Of a DNA stretch of 64,000 bases, positions 31,801 through 42,663 are shown one piece after another. The position numbers and the translations under genes were made by a program. Origin of the DNA: Rhipicephalus microplus (taxonomy: Eukaryota; Arthropoda; Arachnida; Ixodida; Ixodidae); NCBI RefSeq assembly GCF_043290135.1, contig NW_027464588.1:4043501-4107500 (forward strand), read 5' to 3'. Within the stretch, counting starts at the first letter, position 1. Every line of letters starts with the position of its first letter. Under the pieces are notes generated by a model. The model had not been told where the DNA came from. It saw nothing but the letters and a program-made list of their open reading frames with translations, and made no database searches.

Positions 31801-32085
31801 TAAAAGCCCTTTTTTCTGGCACTCAGACCTATATCACTTGCGTCATGTATGCACAGTAAAAACGTTTACGCCCAAAGGGTGTAAAAAGGGTGCTTTTACG
31901 AGAAAGCATCTTTTGCAACACCCTTTACCACTCTCAAATGGTCGATTGAAAAAAACCACCCCTTTGTTTGGGTGCTTGCCTCGATAGCACCCTAAAATAG
32001 GCACTAAGGGTGCTTTTGTGCCTGAGAAGGGTGTAGGTGACGATTCATCAGATAGAATATACAGCAAAAGAAGAACACATAAATA
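31801..32085. other. Non-coding stretch with GGGTGC motifs
   Basis: No gene is seen. AGGGTGTAAAAAGGGTGCTT and CACTAAGGGTGCTTTTG recur in direct and inverted forms between about 31860 and 32040, suggesting a small foldback-type repeat that I cannot classify. Confidence 0.35.
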
Positions 32086-32091
32086 TAATAT

Positions 32092-32310
32092 TTGGGATTT
32101 TACGTCTCAAAAACCTCGATATGGTTATGAGAGCCGTCGTAGTGGAAAGCTCCAGAGATTTTGACCATTTGGTGTTCTTTAATGAGCGCTGATATCGCAC
32201 AGTGCACAGGCTTCTACCTTTTGGCCTCCGTCTTAATTCGACTGCCACGGCCGGCATCGAACCCGCGACCTTCAGATTGGTGGCCATGCAGCGTAGCTGC
32301 TGCACGAATA
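32092..32310 (-). mobile_element. tRNA-derived SINE (Ruka-like)
   Basis: On the minus strand the head contains AAGGTCGCGGGTTCGATGCC, in which GGGTTCGATGCC is an RNA polymerase III B box (about 32259-32273). The body has ATTAAAGAACACCAAATGGT, CTCTGGAGCTTTCCACTAC and CATAACCATATCGAGGTTTT, then ACGTAAAATCCCA before an A/T-rich tail. This layout matches the widespread tick SINE as I recall it. The A-box end is weak or truncated. Confidence 0.7.
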
Positions 32311-32514
32311 TGTGGACCTTGCGTTAAATGACGGCCTAATTGACTTCGAATGTGTGCAGGTGCTCTCCGAATATAGCAGAATGCCAGCAGAAGCGAATCG
32401 CGTTTCATCTATAATGGCAATTACCTGCAATCTATGTTACGAAAGCTTTCCTTGGCGTTGGTTATAAGCTACATGTTTGCTATTGAAGATATACAAGAAC
32501 ATAATGTTCGCCCG

Positions 32515-32815
32515 AATATGGGTGTGTGTGCGTGAGCCTGCGCATGTGTTCGTGTGTAAGCGCGATTGTGTGTACACCCATGCGTGTGTGCGTGCGCGTG
32601 TATCTGCGAGTCCGTGCATGTGTTACGCGTGCCTGTGCACATGTGTATGCCCATGCGTGCGTGTGTTTACGGTCGCGTGTGTGTGTGGCCGTATGTGTGT
32701 ATACTTGTATGTGTGTGCGCCCGTGAATAAGTATGCGTGTGCATGTATCAGCCCGTGTGCCCTCGAATTTCTTGTGTGTGTGTGTGTGTACGTGTGTGTG
32801 TGGGGGGGGGGGCAG
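32515..32815. repeat. Degenerate TG-rich microsatellite
   Basis: Alternating GTGTGT, GCGTGC and GTATGT units run for about 300 bases and end in a G run (about 32802-32811). Long reading frames here on both strands are by-products of the repeat. Confidence 0.8.
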
Positions 32816-33640
32816 TGCTTCGTAGTGTTTAAGGTCCCACACCTGTTCAGACCGGGAGTCTATATGGAAGGTGGTTTAAGGAACGGCGGTGGTCAACACA
32901 CTGTGCACGGACTATTCAGTACATGGAACACAGCTGCACATTCTCGAACTACATCATTGCTTACGAACTTGCTGTGGTAGCTGATTCGGTACGCTGAGGC
33001 GCTTCTACGCTAGAAAACGTGGGTTTTCACCAATTCACACGGAAAGCTGTCACTGCTCTTATGCACAACCATCGTTTATATTAACAACATTAACAACGTT
33101 TAACAAGAACGTGCCATGCGTTTGCTACAGGTGCTTAGCTAGCTCATTGGGCAACCATATGAAATTATGTGCTGATCATGTGGTCAGCAAAAAGTTTCTT
33201 ATAACAACCTCGGCACGCTTCGTGGTGCGTGACAAGCCTTCTAAACATCCGCGACTGTGGATTAATTTGTTTCAGCTTCGACTATGCATTCAGTGTTTGC
33301 GGTACCATACGCGGAATTGCCAGACACGGACAATGCGAAAAGAAATTCCCCTGAAAAAGGTGTAGCGATGCTCTCCCGCTAATGCCAACGAGGACGAAAT
33401 AATTATTAGTTTTGGCCATTCCAGGGTGCACTTCGTTTTTTGCAAGTTTCGCTTCCCTATGTTTCATCTGCAGTCGCATTCCGTGAAAATACTCAAAGAA
33501 CCCGAGGCTGGTAAATAACCTGCCCCGCTGTGCGGCTGGGTGGAAGGAGAGTTCCCATTTACAAGGTGTCATTCTTGAAGCGCGATTCGATTGCCTTCCG
33601 TGTCGAACCGCTGCCCGCCCTATGCGCCATAGCGTTTGGC
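32816..33640. other. No gene recognised
   Basis: Mixed-composition sequence. Short frames only, no domain motif and no transposon landmark that I recognise. Confidence 0.3.
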
Positions 33641-33890
33641 TTTCGGCGCCCTCTTGGCGGGTTTCCCGCTCACCCCGCTCACCCGGGCCAGCCTTGCCCC
33701 TGCAACGGCGGTGTAGATAAGCGAAGAGTTGCGTTATAGAACACCTGCGTCGACAGCTGCGGCGCCGCCGCCAGTGCATCCTCCTTCTCTCTCTCAACGT
33801 TGCTCTCTCTGTCTAATCCGTCTTTCAAATGCTTTGCGTTGGTCTGGGGTCTTGTCGCTGTGTGAGTTCTAGCGAAGAGACGCATCTTCA
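33641..33890 (+). promoter_or_regulatory. GC/CpG-rich stretch upstream of a possible first exon
   Basis: CpG density rises (GGCGCCGCCGCCAG at about 33759-33772), with pyrimidine-rich CTTCTCTCTCTC and CTCTCTCTGTCT nearby. This compositional peak in an otherwise AT-rich, transposon-poor stretch is compatible with a promoter and 5' UTR. No TATA box is obvious. Confidence 0.25.
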
Positions 33891-33983
33891 ATGATGGTCA
33901 CGCATGACACCGTGTTCGAAGTGACGTTCGGATTAAAAAATAGTCATGGAGCGGCGGACACCATCAACGTGGGCCTCTTAATG
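33891..33983 (+). CDS. Possible first coding exon of a host gene
   Basis: ATG at 33891 opens a 31-codon stretch (starting MMVTHDTVFEVTFGLKN) that ends ATG followed by GTGAGT at 33984, a good splice donor, in phase 0. It follows a CpG-rich, pyrimidine-rich segment and sits in a part of the window with few transposons. I do not recognise the peptide. A next exon could not be assigned. The best acceptor seen, TTTTTTTGCAG ending at 35289, gives a stop after 14 codons in the matching phase. Chance is a real alternative. Confidence 0.25.
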
Positions 33984-36734
33984 GTGAGTGTACTGTTTTC
34001 GTAGGTAGTAATCATACAGCCCTAGCTGGGCGCCTGCAGCAGCTCTGCCGAAGTAGGGTGCCAGCCATTTACAACAGCATGCGTTCGCGGGCCTGTTGCA
34101 GATGCCCAATTAAACGTGTGACTTAATGAATTCACACTGCCCTGCGCGATGTGTTGTAAGTGCCTGCATCACTCATACAGTGAGTGATGTGATTACTTAA
34201 CAAGGGCGCGATTAGTTGCTTATCGCACATTGCCTCTACACTGCTCAAAGTGATTGATATTGTTTCAAGATGCGCTTTAAGCTACGTCGTAATAAAATTT
34301 CTATTAATACTCAAATGTGCAACGTGCTTCCGTAGGTGTAAGCGTAAAAAAGAAAGAAATAAAAATTTATGTACAGAGGCGCGCTGTACGAAATGGCTTT
34401 TTTTGCTTAAAGACGGTATAGTTTGAGGTGCTGATATGCCGCCATGCTCCCAGCACCTGCGCGTCGGTCTTTTAAAATACTTAGGACACGTGCCGCCAGC
34501 AACAGGAAAGATCTAGTAGACTTCCAAAGACGCGTTGTTGTGGCCATCGCCGTGCGTTGTTTTCCCTCGTTTCTGTTTGCTGTTTTCGTGCTTTGCTCTC
34601 ATCTGCGATAACGTTCGGCGTCATAGCAGAATCGAAAGAGTACACGTGACTATGGGAGCTATGTGCGGTAGCTCTAGCATAAGCCATGGCTGCTGCAACG
34701 TAGACGGCGTCCGCGCGCGTTGGTGTCGTTCGAGTGCTCCTACTTGTTGATTGTGTTAAACTGAGTATTTAGGCACGGGTTACGTTTGTAAAACCCGTGG
34801 TCAATAATCGCTAATAGCGTGCTCCTAATTGCCATCAGACAATGGGCTTGGTTGTCGAAATATGTCAGACGCTTTTTCTGAAAGCAAGCTTAGAAGAATT
34901 TAAAAAAAAAGAAACACTTTCATACGTGCTGGGCAGTGCCTATTGCAGGCCCGCAACTCTTTAAAAACTGGACGAGCTATCAGATCTTTTATCAAATTAC
35001 AAAGAATTAAGACGATTGAAATGTAGACAAATTTCTGTGCTAGATTAGGTGCACAAAATACATGTTCGCCGCCCTACGTCTAGAAAGCAGGCAAATAGAA
35101 AGCACAGCGTCAAATTTGGATTAGATGCCATGGACGGAGCTTCTTGTGATGGTAGAAAGAACGAGAAAATTGTTCATTTTTGATGCCCTTATAGAAGCAG
35201 TCAGAATTGCACTCTTTGCTGAATTGTCACAATTCCTGAAATTGTTAGAGGCGTGATTAAAGTCAGTAAACCTTTTACTTTTTTTGCAGACCTCTTCGCT
35301 AGTGCCACGTCCAAGATCATTTGTTCTCGTGTAAAAGAGAAAGCAGAGACGACTTCACTGTTTGTACAAGAAGAAATAAGTTTCTCGTGTGTTTTGAATA
35401 ATGCTACATGTTCTGTACGTTGTAATTTAGGAATTGTTTTTCACACTGGCTCACTACCTTATGATGAATTTGATTCTTAGGTGTGTTCAGGCTTTCGTAA
35501 GTGCCACTTTTTGAGCTGTAGTCTGACACTTCACCTCAATTCGGGAATATGCTATATGCTGGAAAACTATGTTATCTTTTTCGCACGCAATTATTGGAAT
35601 GTATGGGTTGTATGCTACGAGTTCAGTGTGATGTCAATTACACGCCATTTCAAAGGATACACACTACACATTCTTCATATATGGTGCTGCCGGAACAGCA
35701 CAAGCATCATTTTATGAGAAGTCATATTTGCTCTTATTACAGGACGAGAGGGTGCCGCTGACGCCATGCGTAGTCTACCCCGGCCCCAGCCTAGAGCAAG
35801 CCTAGTTCCTAAACCTACACGTGGATGACCGAAAAATCTTCCGTGTCAGTAATGACGAAGGAGTGACAGCACTGATGAGTTGATTTTTTTTTATTTTCTA
35901 CATTGTCTACGGCCGCAAGGGCTTTAATAACCACCGTGATAGAGCGGCTGTCTCTCGGTGTTAGTGTGGAGTTTATCAAAGAAGCTGTTCAGGCACTAAG
36001 ACGCTGAAAATTTTAGTACCACAATGCCTGAACCACTTTTTCTAGTGTGGTCATGGTAGATGAACAAATATTGTTATTTAAGTAAGAAATTTTGCCTAAA
36101 TATAGCTGGACCATTCCATGCCAAACGTCCCAGCCACTTAGGCAGCTATATGAAATGTATTTGAAAAAAAAAAATGTGCTGACATACTATGTTGAAAACA
36201 GTGAACTGCTAAAATATTTCAGCGAGAAAAAAGTTTTGTTCATGCGGCTGGCTTGTTAACTTCCTCGCATAATGCCGTCTGTGTGCTGTTGGTGAAAAAT
36301 TTCGTTTTAAAACTACCGCTTATTTTTTTAAAGCGAATTCGGTTTACATGTTAAGTAAATGTGCTTGGGTAGGGTATTTCAAGCTAAATATATTAGCGCA
36401 AATTTCTGCCACAATCGCTTTCAAGAATCTAGCCAAAATGTGTTATTTTTGCATTTTTATGGCAATATTGCACTTCGTACGAATATCTGAGCAGTGAATA
36501 CTTACTCTACAGAAAGTATATTTTGAGGAAAAAATATCTTTAGACCTCTAAAGCTGCTAAAATATACGAGAAAGTATCACGAATTTTACAAAATCGAGAT
36601 TTTTGTCCGTATTGAGATGCAATTTGCTCCATGTTGTGATACAGTGAAGACTCATCATTATACCTAAATTGTAGGAAAAGAAAATTCTTTCTATATAAAA
36701 AATCTTATCACAAAAATGACAGGAAAGAGCGCTG
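33984..36734. other. AT-rich stretch without a supportable gene
   Basis: Possible intronic or intergenic DNA. Short frames, homopolymer runs and no domain motifs. A 75-codon frame at 35253-35480 overlaps a possible splice acceptor but cannot be confirmed. Confidence 0.3.
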
Positions 36735-37385
36735 CAACTGAATTTTATTGAAGGTGTTACGAGCGTATCTATACTGAGCACAAAAACAGGGCTCATCTGC
36801 AACAACACATCTGTGACCATGACAAAATACTTTTAACCGAGAAAAGAATACTCTTTTTCGGAAATGATATGTGAAGGTTTACTGATGCACTGATCCTTGG
36901 CCTTCCTGATAAAAAGTGCTAAAATCTCTCATTTTTTTCTTGCTTTTTTTCAAAAACCGTGTTTTATGAAACCTAGGACTGCACTTACATTCGTTACGGT
37001 GTCCGGCCATGAGACTACTATAGCCCTTATTACCATTTAAAGCATGCTGTCTTGCTCGATCATGGAAGCATTGCCCACTTTGTCCTACGTTTACTTTTCC
37101 ACATGTTAGCGGTATCTCATGCACATTAGATTGGCATTCAGTAAACCCATTCTAGTGACGAATGATGCAAGATTGACTGTTCCTGTTGCTGTAAGTATAT
37201 GCACTTTTGAAAGCTTTCAAGGGGTTGAAAACAACAATGTCCTACCTGCTGGCTCTTTTCCTAAAATTTTGAGACACCTTATGTACGTAGTACGGTGTAA
37301 CATGCAAAGGTCATTGGTCATTCTGTTTTTCTTTTGGTCTTGTTTCCTTTAACTTTACTTTCTGCAGAAGGGTTTCGCAAACAAG
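36735..37385 (-). pseudogene. Penelope-like element fragment A (GIY-YIG endonuclease end)
   Basis: On the minus strand 37124-36879 reads HEIPLTCGKVNVGQSGQCFHD, RARQHALNGNKGYSSLM, AGHRNECKCSPRFHKTRF. This is the GIY-YIG nuclease pattern (IPLSCGKVYVGQTGRC with HCxxCxCxP) typical of the C-terminus of Penelope-like elements. Upstream on the same strand, LKILGKEPAGRTLLFSTP resembles the linker between RT and the nuclease. The RT itself is not seen. In this family the nuclease helps choose or cut the target. The frame is short and followed by a stop, so the copy is dead. Confidence 0.7.
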
Positions 37386-37604
37386 TGTGATGATGCTGAT
37401 GGGTTACTGGCTGGTGCTATCAGCCCAGGAGTGCTAAGAATGTTCTGCCTTTTGAGAGTGGGCATTGAAAATTAGTAAAGAGAGGAATTGAGACAACATG
37501 TATTCAGGCCTCCCTGCAGACGTCATGTTAGCACAAGGGTGAGGTCAGGCTTAAAAACCAGAATAAAGGACTAAATGATGCCGGATATCCCAACAGAATC
37601 ATCA

Positions 37605-38045
37605 CTGTCGTTTGCGAAACCCTCCTGAAGAAAGTATAGTTAAAGAAGACAGGAACAACAAAAAAACAATAATTAAAACCTTTGCATGTTATACCACATA
37701 ACGTGTCTCACAATTAAAAAAATATCCAGCAGATAGGATAATAACGTGTTGTTTTCCACCGCTATCAAGCTTTCAAAAGTGTGTGTACTAAACAGCAACA
37801 GGGTTAGTCAATCTTGCACCATTCGTCACTAGAGTAGGTTTACGTAATGCCAATTTAAAGTTTGTAGAAGTATTTTTTTATCAGGAAGACCAAGGATCAG
37901 TGCATCGCTACACGTTAACTTATCCTTTCCGAGAGGGAGTATTTTTTTCTCAGTTAAGTATATTTTGTAGTGTTCACACGTGTCGTCACGCATGAGCACT
38001 GTTCTTGCACTCCGTATAAAAGCGCTCGTAGCACATTCATTAAAT
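37605..38045 (+). pseudogene. Penelope-like element fragment B, inverted relative to A
   Basis: The reverse complement of this region aligns with fragment A. Shared words include AAGACC/AGGCC-CTTCCTGATAAAAA, GATGCACTGATCCTTGG, TAGTGACGAATG, CAAGATTGACT and AGGGTTTCGCAAAC. The ~210-base nuclease-coding part present in A (about 36917-37125) is missing here, replaced by about 20 bases. Fragments A and B point towards each other's 5' sides around 37385-37605, giving a head-to-head inverted pair. Confidence 0.7.
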
Positions 38046-38534
38046 TCAGTTGACAATTGGTGCTCTTTCCTGTTCTTTCTGGGTCTTCCTGAAGCTGCCG
38101 CGCTGTGACTAGCACACAACCACGATGAACCAACTCGCCCAAATGAACTCTTGTTACGTAACACGTAGACCGAGTTTCGTATAGAAAGAAGGAGCGGTGC
38201 TTTTAAAATAAAAGTTTTCACATTCAACACCTAGACGGTATTCCAAGAAGTTCAGAAGGCAGCCACGTGACCAAATATTTTTCCACGCCTAAATATTCCA
38301 TAAGTTCATTATTTTCAATGCAGCACGAGTTTTTCGAGTACAATTGAGATGGTTGCCGAAATGGCTGGGAGATGAGGCATAAAATTACCCAGCTGTGTCA
38401 TTAGCCATAATTATGCATTACCTCTTTTGTTTTTTGTGTGTCCTGACTCAGTTTTGTGTTCGTTTTTAGCTTATTCTTTTTCTGATCATTGTATTGGTTT
38501 TTTAAGTATTCCCAAAAGTTATATGTGCGAAAAT
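38046..38534. other. No gene recognised
   Basis: AT-rich sequence downstream of Penelope fragment B, possibly including more of its 3' end. No motif that I can support. Confidence 0.3.
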
Positions 38535-39075
38535 CCATATATGTTTGCATGTACATCATTTCTCATAACCAATTGTTATACATCCAGGAATACAAAGCTT
38601 AAACCACTGTGATTGTATACAATTGAAAACACTATCGGTATTGTGAGCATCATTACTCGTTCCATTTTTTCATCTGTACATACTCATCATCATCACTCCA
38701 GTTTAGGTTGTGGGGCACATACTCAAGACAATAAGGAAGAGTCTTGAGGGTACTGGACGCCATCTTACAGTATATATTTTCGTGTGCATCAACTTCTTGG
38801 GAACGATTGCGTACATGAAGGCGTATATAGTGAAATCATTGTGATTGTATATATTTGAAGGAATTATAAGTATATATTTGCCTGTATTTCATTCCTATTA
38901 ACCGATTGTGTACATGAAGGAGTACTAAACTGGGAACCACTGGAATTGTAGATACTTGAAAGAATTATAGGGACATATTAGCGTGTATTTTATTTGTAGT
39001 CTCTATGTGCTTTAAGCAGTATACTAAACTGAAACCATTGTAATTGTATGTTTCAAAGAATTGTCAATAAAGTGA
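38535..39075. repeat. Degenerate ~100-bp tandem repeat ending in AATAAA
   Basis: The words CCACTGTGATTGTATA (about 38602), ATCATTGTGATTGTATA (38835), CCACTGGAATTGTAGA (38936) and CCATTGTAATTGTATG (39033) mark four units, the last three about 100 bases apart. Each unit also has a GTACATGAAGG/ATACTAAACTG-like segment. AATAAA at 39064 follows the last unit. Confidence 0.6.
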
Positions 39076-39475
39076 AACTGAAAAAAATATAATAAACATT
39101 TAAGGTGTTGCATGTGTAGTGTACGTATACGTGTACATGTTACACATCTGGTGACAAAGTTGTGTGGCAGAAGAAAACTTTATAAGTTTTATTTGCCTAA
39201 TAAATAAATGCATTATGCAAGGGCAGCAGGGCTTAGTTTTCGGTAACGCGCATTATGCATATACTGTGACTGTGAAGTATATATAGATCCGGCTGAAGTT
39301 CATACACGATTGTGCGTGTTTATTTTTTTGCCCTCACGCAATGAATGGAGCTCGACAGGTGGCGCACCATTGATAATCAGGACCACTTTTTTCAAGTAGT
39401 GTGTAATGAGTGCATAATGATTTCTATAAGTGCAGTCTAAAAGAATACCGGCACCCCGGCCTTGGGCACTAAAAT
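39076..39475. other. No gene recognised
   Basis: AT-rich non-coding DNA with a TACGTATACGTGTACATG palindromic patch at about 39122-39140, up to the truncated 5' end of LINE-8. Confidence 0.3.
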
Positions 39476-39742
39476 TGCTACTGTGTGGGAAAGCTTTTTG
39501 AACGGGTTGTACACACCAGACTTCAAAATTTTATACAGGACAGGGGGCTGTTTCCGGCCACCATACTCCGCTTCCGCAGTGGTCTCTCAACACAGGATGA
39601 TTTACTCCTGATACGAGGAGAAGTCCTCAAGGGCGTTCCCAAAAGTGGAGAGCATTTGCTGCTTGCTCTAGACTTAAAGGGAGCTTTTGACAATATCTCT
39701 CATGAAGCTATAGTCTCAGAGCTTCGTATATTTGGTTGCGGG

Positions 39743-39744
<2 letters not shown>
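39476..39744 (+). pseudogene. LINE-8 RT, left part
   Basis: One open frame reads CMGKLFERVVHTRLQNFI, FRSGLSTQDDLLLI and LLLALDLKGAFDNISHEAI (the first catalytic Asp block of RT), ending FGCGE just before the AT run. A reading frame that continues as IYIYIY through the AT repeat is an artefact of the repeat. Confidence 0.8.

Positions 39745-39800
<56 letters not shown>
39745..39800. repeat. (AT)28 microsatellite at the Gypsy-3 junction
   Basis: A perfect alternating AT run lies between LINE-8 and the left LTR of Gypsy-3. The opposite junction has only ATATATAT (45703-45710). Confidence 0.9.
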
Positions 39801-39804
<4 letters not shown>

Positions 39805-39943
39805 ACGGGGAAAAGGCGTCGGAGAAATATGTTTACTATCGAGAAAGCAAGCATGCATACAAGATGGAACTCGGGCTGCACAAGAGTTCTGACATCGTCC
39901 TCTTCCTTATCGAATTTCAAGTTTTCCGTGGCGCTACGTAGCA
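39801..39943 (-). repeat. Gypsy-3 3' LTR
   Basis: Starts TGTTACGGGG and ends GCTACGTAGCA on the plus strand, the inverted TGTTA/TAGCA pair. It matches 45561-45702 with a handful of differences. Confidence 0.9.
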
Positions 39944-41042
39944 TCACCTCCCGGCGGCGAAGGCACCGTCTCGGTGCTTGGTTGGTCCGAGTGGTATTGC
40001 TTCAGCCGAGAGACGTGCACAGCATCAGAACACGAGCGGGCGCTAGTGCTGTGAAATGGTTCGATTTCATGAGTCACGTCGGTAACTTGGCGCATGACAT
40101 GGTACAGACCCAAGTATGGCGAAGTCAGTTTTTCACACAGGCCAACTCGCCGTGATGGCGTGCTGAGAAGGACCGTGTCACCACGCTGGAAGTTGACATT
40201 GCGGTGGCAGGCATTGTACAGCAGTCATTGGCGGTCTTGCGAATCCCTAAGGCGCAGGCGAGCCATTTCACGTGCCTGTAGAGCATTAGAGATAATATCA
40301 CGGGCGTAGTCCGATGTGTGGGTAACGGTTGGGAGGAGCGTGTCAAAAGGTAGCGTGGGTTCTCGTCCATACATGAGAAAAAAGGCGAGAAACCTGCAGT
40401 ATCATGCCGGGACGTGTTATAGGCAAATGTCACAAATGGCAAGACCACATCCCAGTCACGATGGTGGGTGGAAACGTACGAGGCGAGCATGTCTGTGATA
40501 GTTCGATTTAGCCGTTCCGTCAGCCCGTTGGTTTGAGGGTCATAGGCTGTTGTGCACTTGTGTCTTCTAGCGCAAGAGTGCAATATGTCTTGTATAACCT
40601 GGGATAAGAAGCAGCGACCCCGATTGGTAAGTAGTTGTCGAGGGGCGCTGTGATGTAGTATCACGTCTTCTAGGAGAAAGTCGGTGACGTCGGTTGCACA
40701 ACTGGTAGGAAGGCCCCAAGTGATGGAATACTGAGTAGCGTAGTCCGTGGTGACTGCTATCCACTTGTTCCCATTGACAGATGAAAAGAAAGGTCTAAGT
40801 AGGTCGAGACCTACCCTATAAAATGGTTCCGATGGTGTTTTAAAGGACTGAAGGCGTCCTGCTGGAAGAGTTGTTGGCTTTTTGCGGTGTTGACAGGATT
40901 CACAAGAAGCGACATAACGATGGACGGATCGGTACATACCAGGCCAGAAGAAGCGACGTCGAACACGGTCATAAGTTCTTGAGTTTCCTAAGTGACCAGC
41001 CATTGGAATGTCATGTAACTGCGCGAGGACAGTCTGACGCAT
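39944..41042 (-). pseudogene. Gypsy-3 integrase and tail
   Basis: The 305-codon frame (41042-40125) begins with the HHCC domain (LHDIPMAGHLGNSRTYDRV, CESCQHRKK). The catalytic core has Asp in VGLDLLRPF and Glu in TNGLTERLNRT. The middle acidic position reads LLTNRGRCF, Asn where related elements have Asp (codon at 40623-40625). A frameshift near 40290 ends the frame early; the C-terminal segment continues in another frame to 39944 (YHVMRQVTDVTHEIEPFH, HVSRLKQYH). The middle Asp is essential for metal binding in this enzyme family, so activity would be lost. Confidence 0.8.
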
Positions 41043-41211
41043 ATGTTGGGGTATGACTAGTAGCAGCTCTGGTCCGTCAGGACCAGAGAGACGGAGGAGT
41101 TGTGGGACCAGTCAGCCGAAGGTTGATATCTCTCAAGTGAGGATCACGACGTTGCTCATCTTTGATTTTGCTGAAGGCGGAAAGTGCCAGCACGCAAGTA
41201 GACTCGCCACT

Positions 41212-42663
41212 CTAAGGAACGTCCGGTGGGTCGACTGGATGACGCGACAAGCAGTCGGCATCTTCATGGTGGCGGCCCCATTTGTAAACAACTGTGTACG
41301 AATATTCTTGTAGCCGTAGAGCCCACCGGCCGAGACGTCCACTAAGATCCGTTAAGGACGACAGCCAGCATAAGGCGTGATGGTCAGTGACCACTGTGAA
41401 TGGCCGTCCATACAAATATGGCCGAAATATACCCACTGCCCAAACAAGCGCAAGACATTCACGTTCAGTGATTGAGTAATTTCGTTCCGCTGGCGATAGT
41501 AGATGGCTAGCGTATGCAATGACGCGTTGGCAGCCATGCTGTCTTTGTGCCGAAACTGCTCCAATTCCATGGCCACTTGCGTCGGTGCGCAATTCAGTTA
41601 GAGTGGACATATCAAAGTGACCGAGAATCGGTGTCGTCGTAAGTCTGGCAGTCAGCTCAGCGAATACTCTGGCTTGTTCAGGTTCCCACACAAAAGTCAC
41701 ATCTTTCTACAGTAGTTCCGTGAGTGGGCGCGCGATGTGAGCGAAATTCCGCACAAATCTGCGGAAGTAGGAACAAAGGTCCTGAAAGCTCCGAACGTCG
41801 TTCGCGGAGGTCAGCAAAGGGAAATCTTTGACTGCGCTGATTTTCTCAGGCTCGGGACGGACACGAGAAGAATCATCAAGGTGACCGAGGACAGTGAGCT
41901 GGCGGCGGCCGAAGTGACATTTGGACGAGTTCAACTGAAGCCCTGCCTTGCGGAAAGCAGAAAGAATAGTCGTCGAGAGACGCTCGAGGTGTGTTTCAAA
42001 GTTGGTGAGAAGACAATAACGTCATCACGGTAACACAAGCAGATCGACCATTAAAAACTGTGAAGGAGAGCGTGCATCATTCGTTTGATTGTAGCTGGGG
42101 CATTGCATAACCCGAACGGCATTACTTTAAACTGATAGAGTCTGTCGGGAGCTATGAATGCTGTCTTTTCACGGTCCATGTGACCAACTGCTATCTGCCA
42201 GTAGCCGGAATGGAGGTCGATGGAAGAAAAAGAATTTGCTCCACTAAGGCAGTCAAGTGCGTCATTTTTCCGCGGCAGAGAATACACGTCTTTTTTTGTT
42301 ACCTTGTTAAGAGTCCGGTAGTAAACACAAAAACGCAAGCGGTTATCATTTTTTTTTGACGAGGACGACAGGCAAAGCCCATGGGCTTGAAGAAGGCTCA
42401 ATGATGTTTCGAGCAAGCATCTTGTCGACTTCTTTCTGGATCACGTGGCGTTCGGTCGAGGATATCCGATAGGGCCGCCGATGTTCCGGATTTGCATCGC
42501 GGGTGTTAATTCGATGCTTCACGATGGTCGTTTGGCCTAGTGGATGATCGGGCAGATCAAAGATGTCTTCATACGACGCAAGGAGGCCACGAAGCGCGTG
42601 CATATTCTCGGCAGGGAGATCAGATGCGATCATTTTCGTTATGCGATCTCGGGTAGTGACCAA
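41212..42663 (-). pseudogene. Gypsy-3 reverse transcriptase and RNase H
   Basis: The RT N-terminus (42663 down) reads LLASYEDIFDLPDHPLGQ, IVKHRINT, IEPSSSPWALPVVLVKKK; a shift at about 42350 precedes YYRTLNKVTKKDVYSLPRK, FSSIDLHSGYWQIAV and FKVMPFGLCNAPATIKRMM. A stop at 42051 precedes the catalytic site, which reads YRDD (42021-42032) where the family has YLDD. Further shifts lead to SSKCHFGRRQLTVLGH and, after a stop at 41707, the RNase H ([42 protein letters not shown]) ending [10 protein letters not shown] at 41212. Confidence 0.8.

Noticed and set aside
31495..31987. Long frames of Asp-Gly-Arg-Thr repeats
   Set aside because: They are translations of the GGAC/GGAT microsatellite and appear on both strands.
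32477..32980. Cys/Val-rich frames up to 167 codons
   Set aside because: They are translations of a TG-rich microsatellite.
33282..33797. 171-codon minus-strand frame rich in Arg
   Set aside because: Composition follows the CpG-rich DNA and there is no domain motif. It overlaps the possible promoter on the other strand.
35253..35480. 75-codon frame with an upstream TTTTTTTGCAG acceptor
   Set aside because: Its phase does not fit the only donor seen upstream and the peptide is not recognisable. It is kept only as a remark under the possible exon.
39732..39947. Ile-Tyr repeat proteins on both strands
   Set aside because: Artefact of the (AT)28 run.
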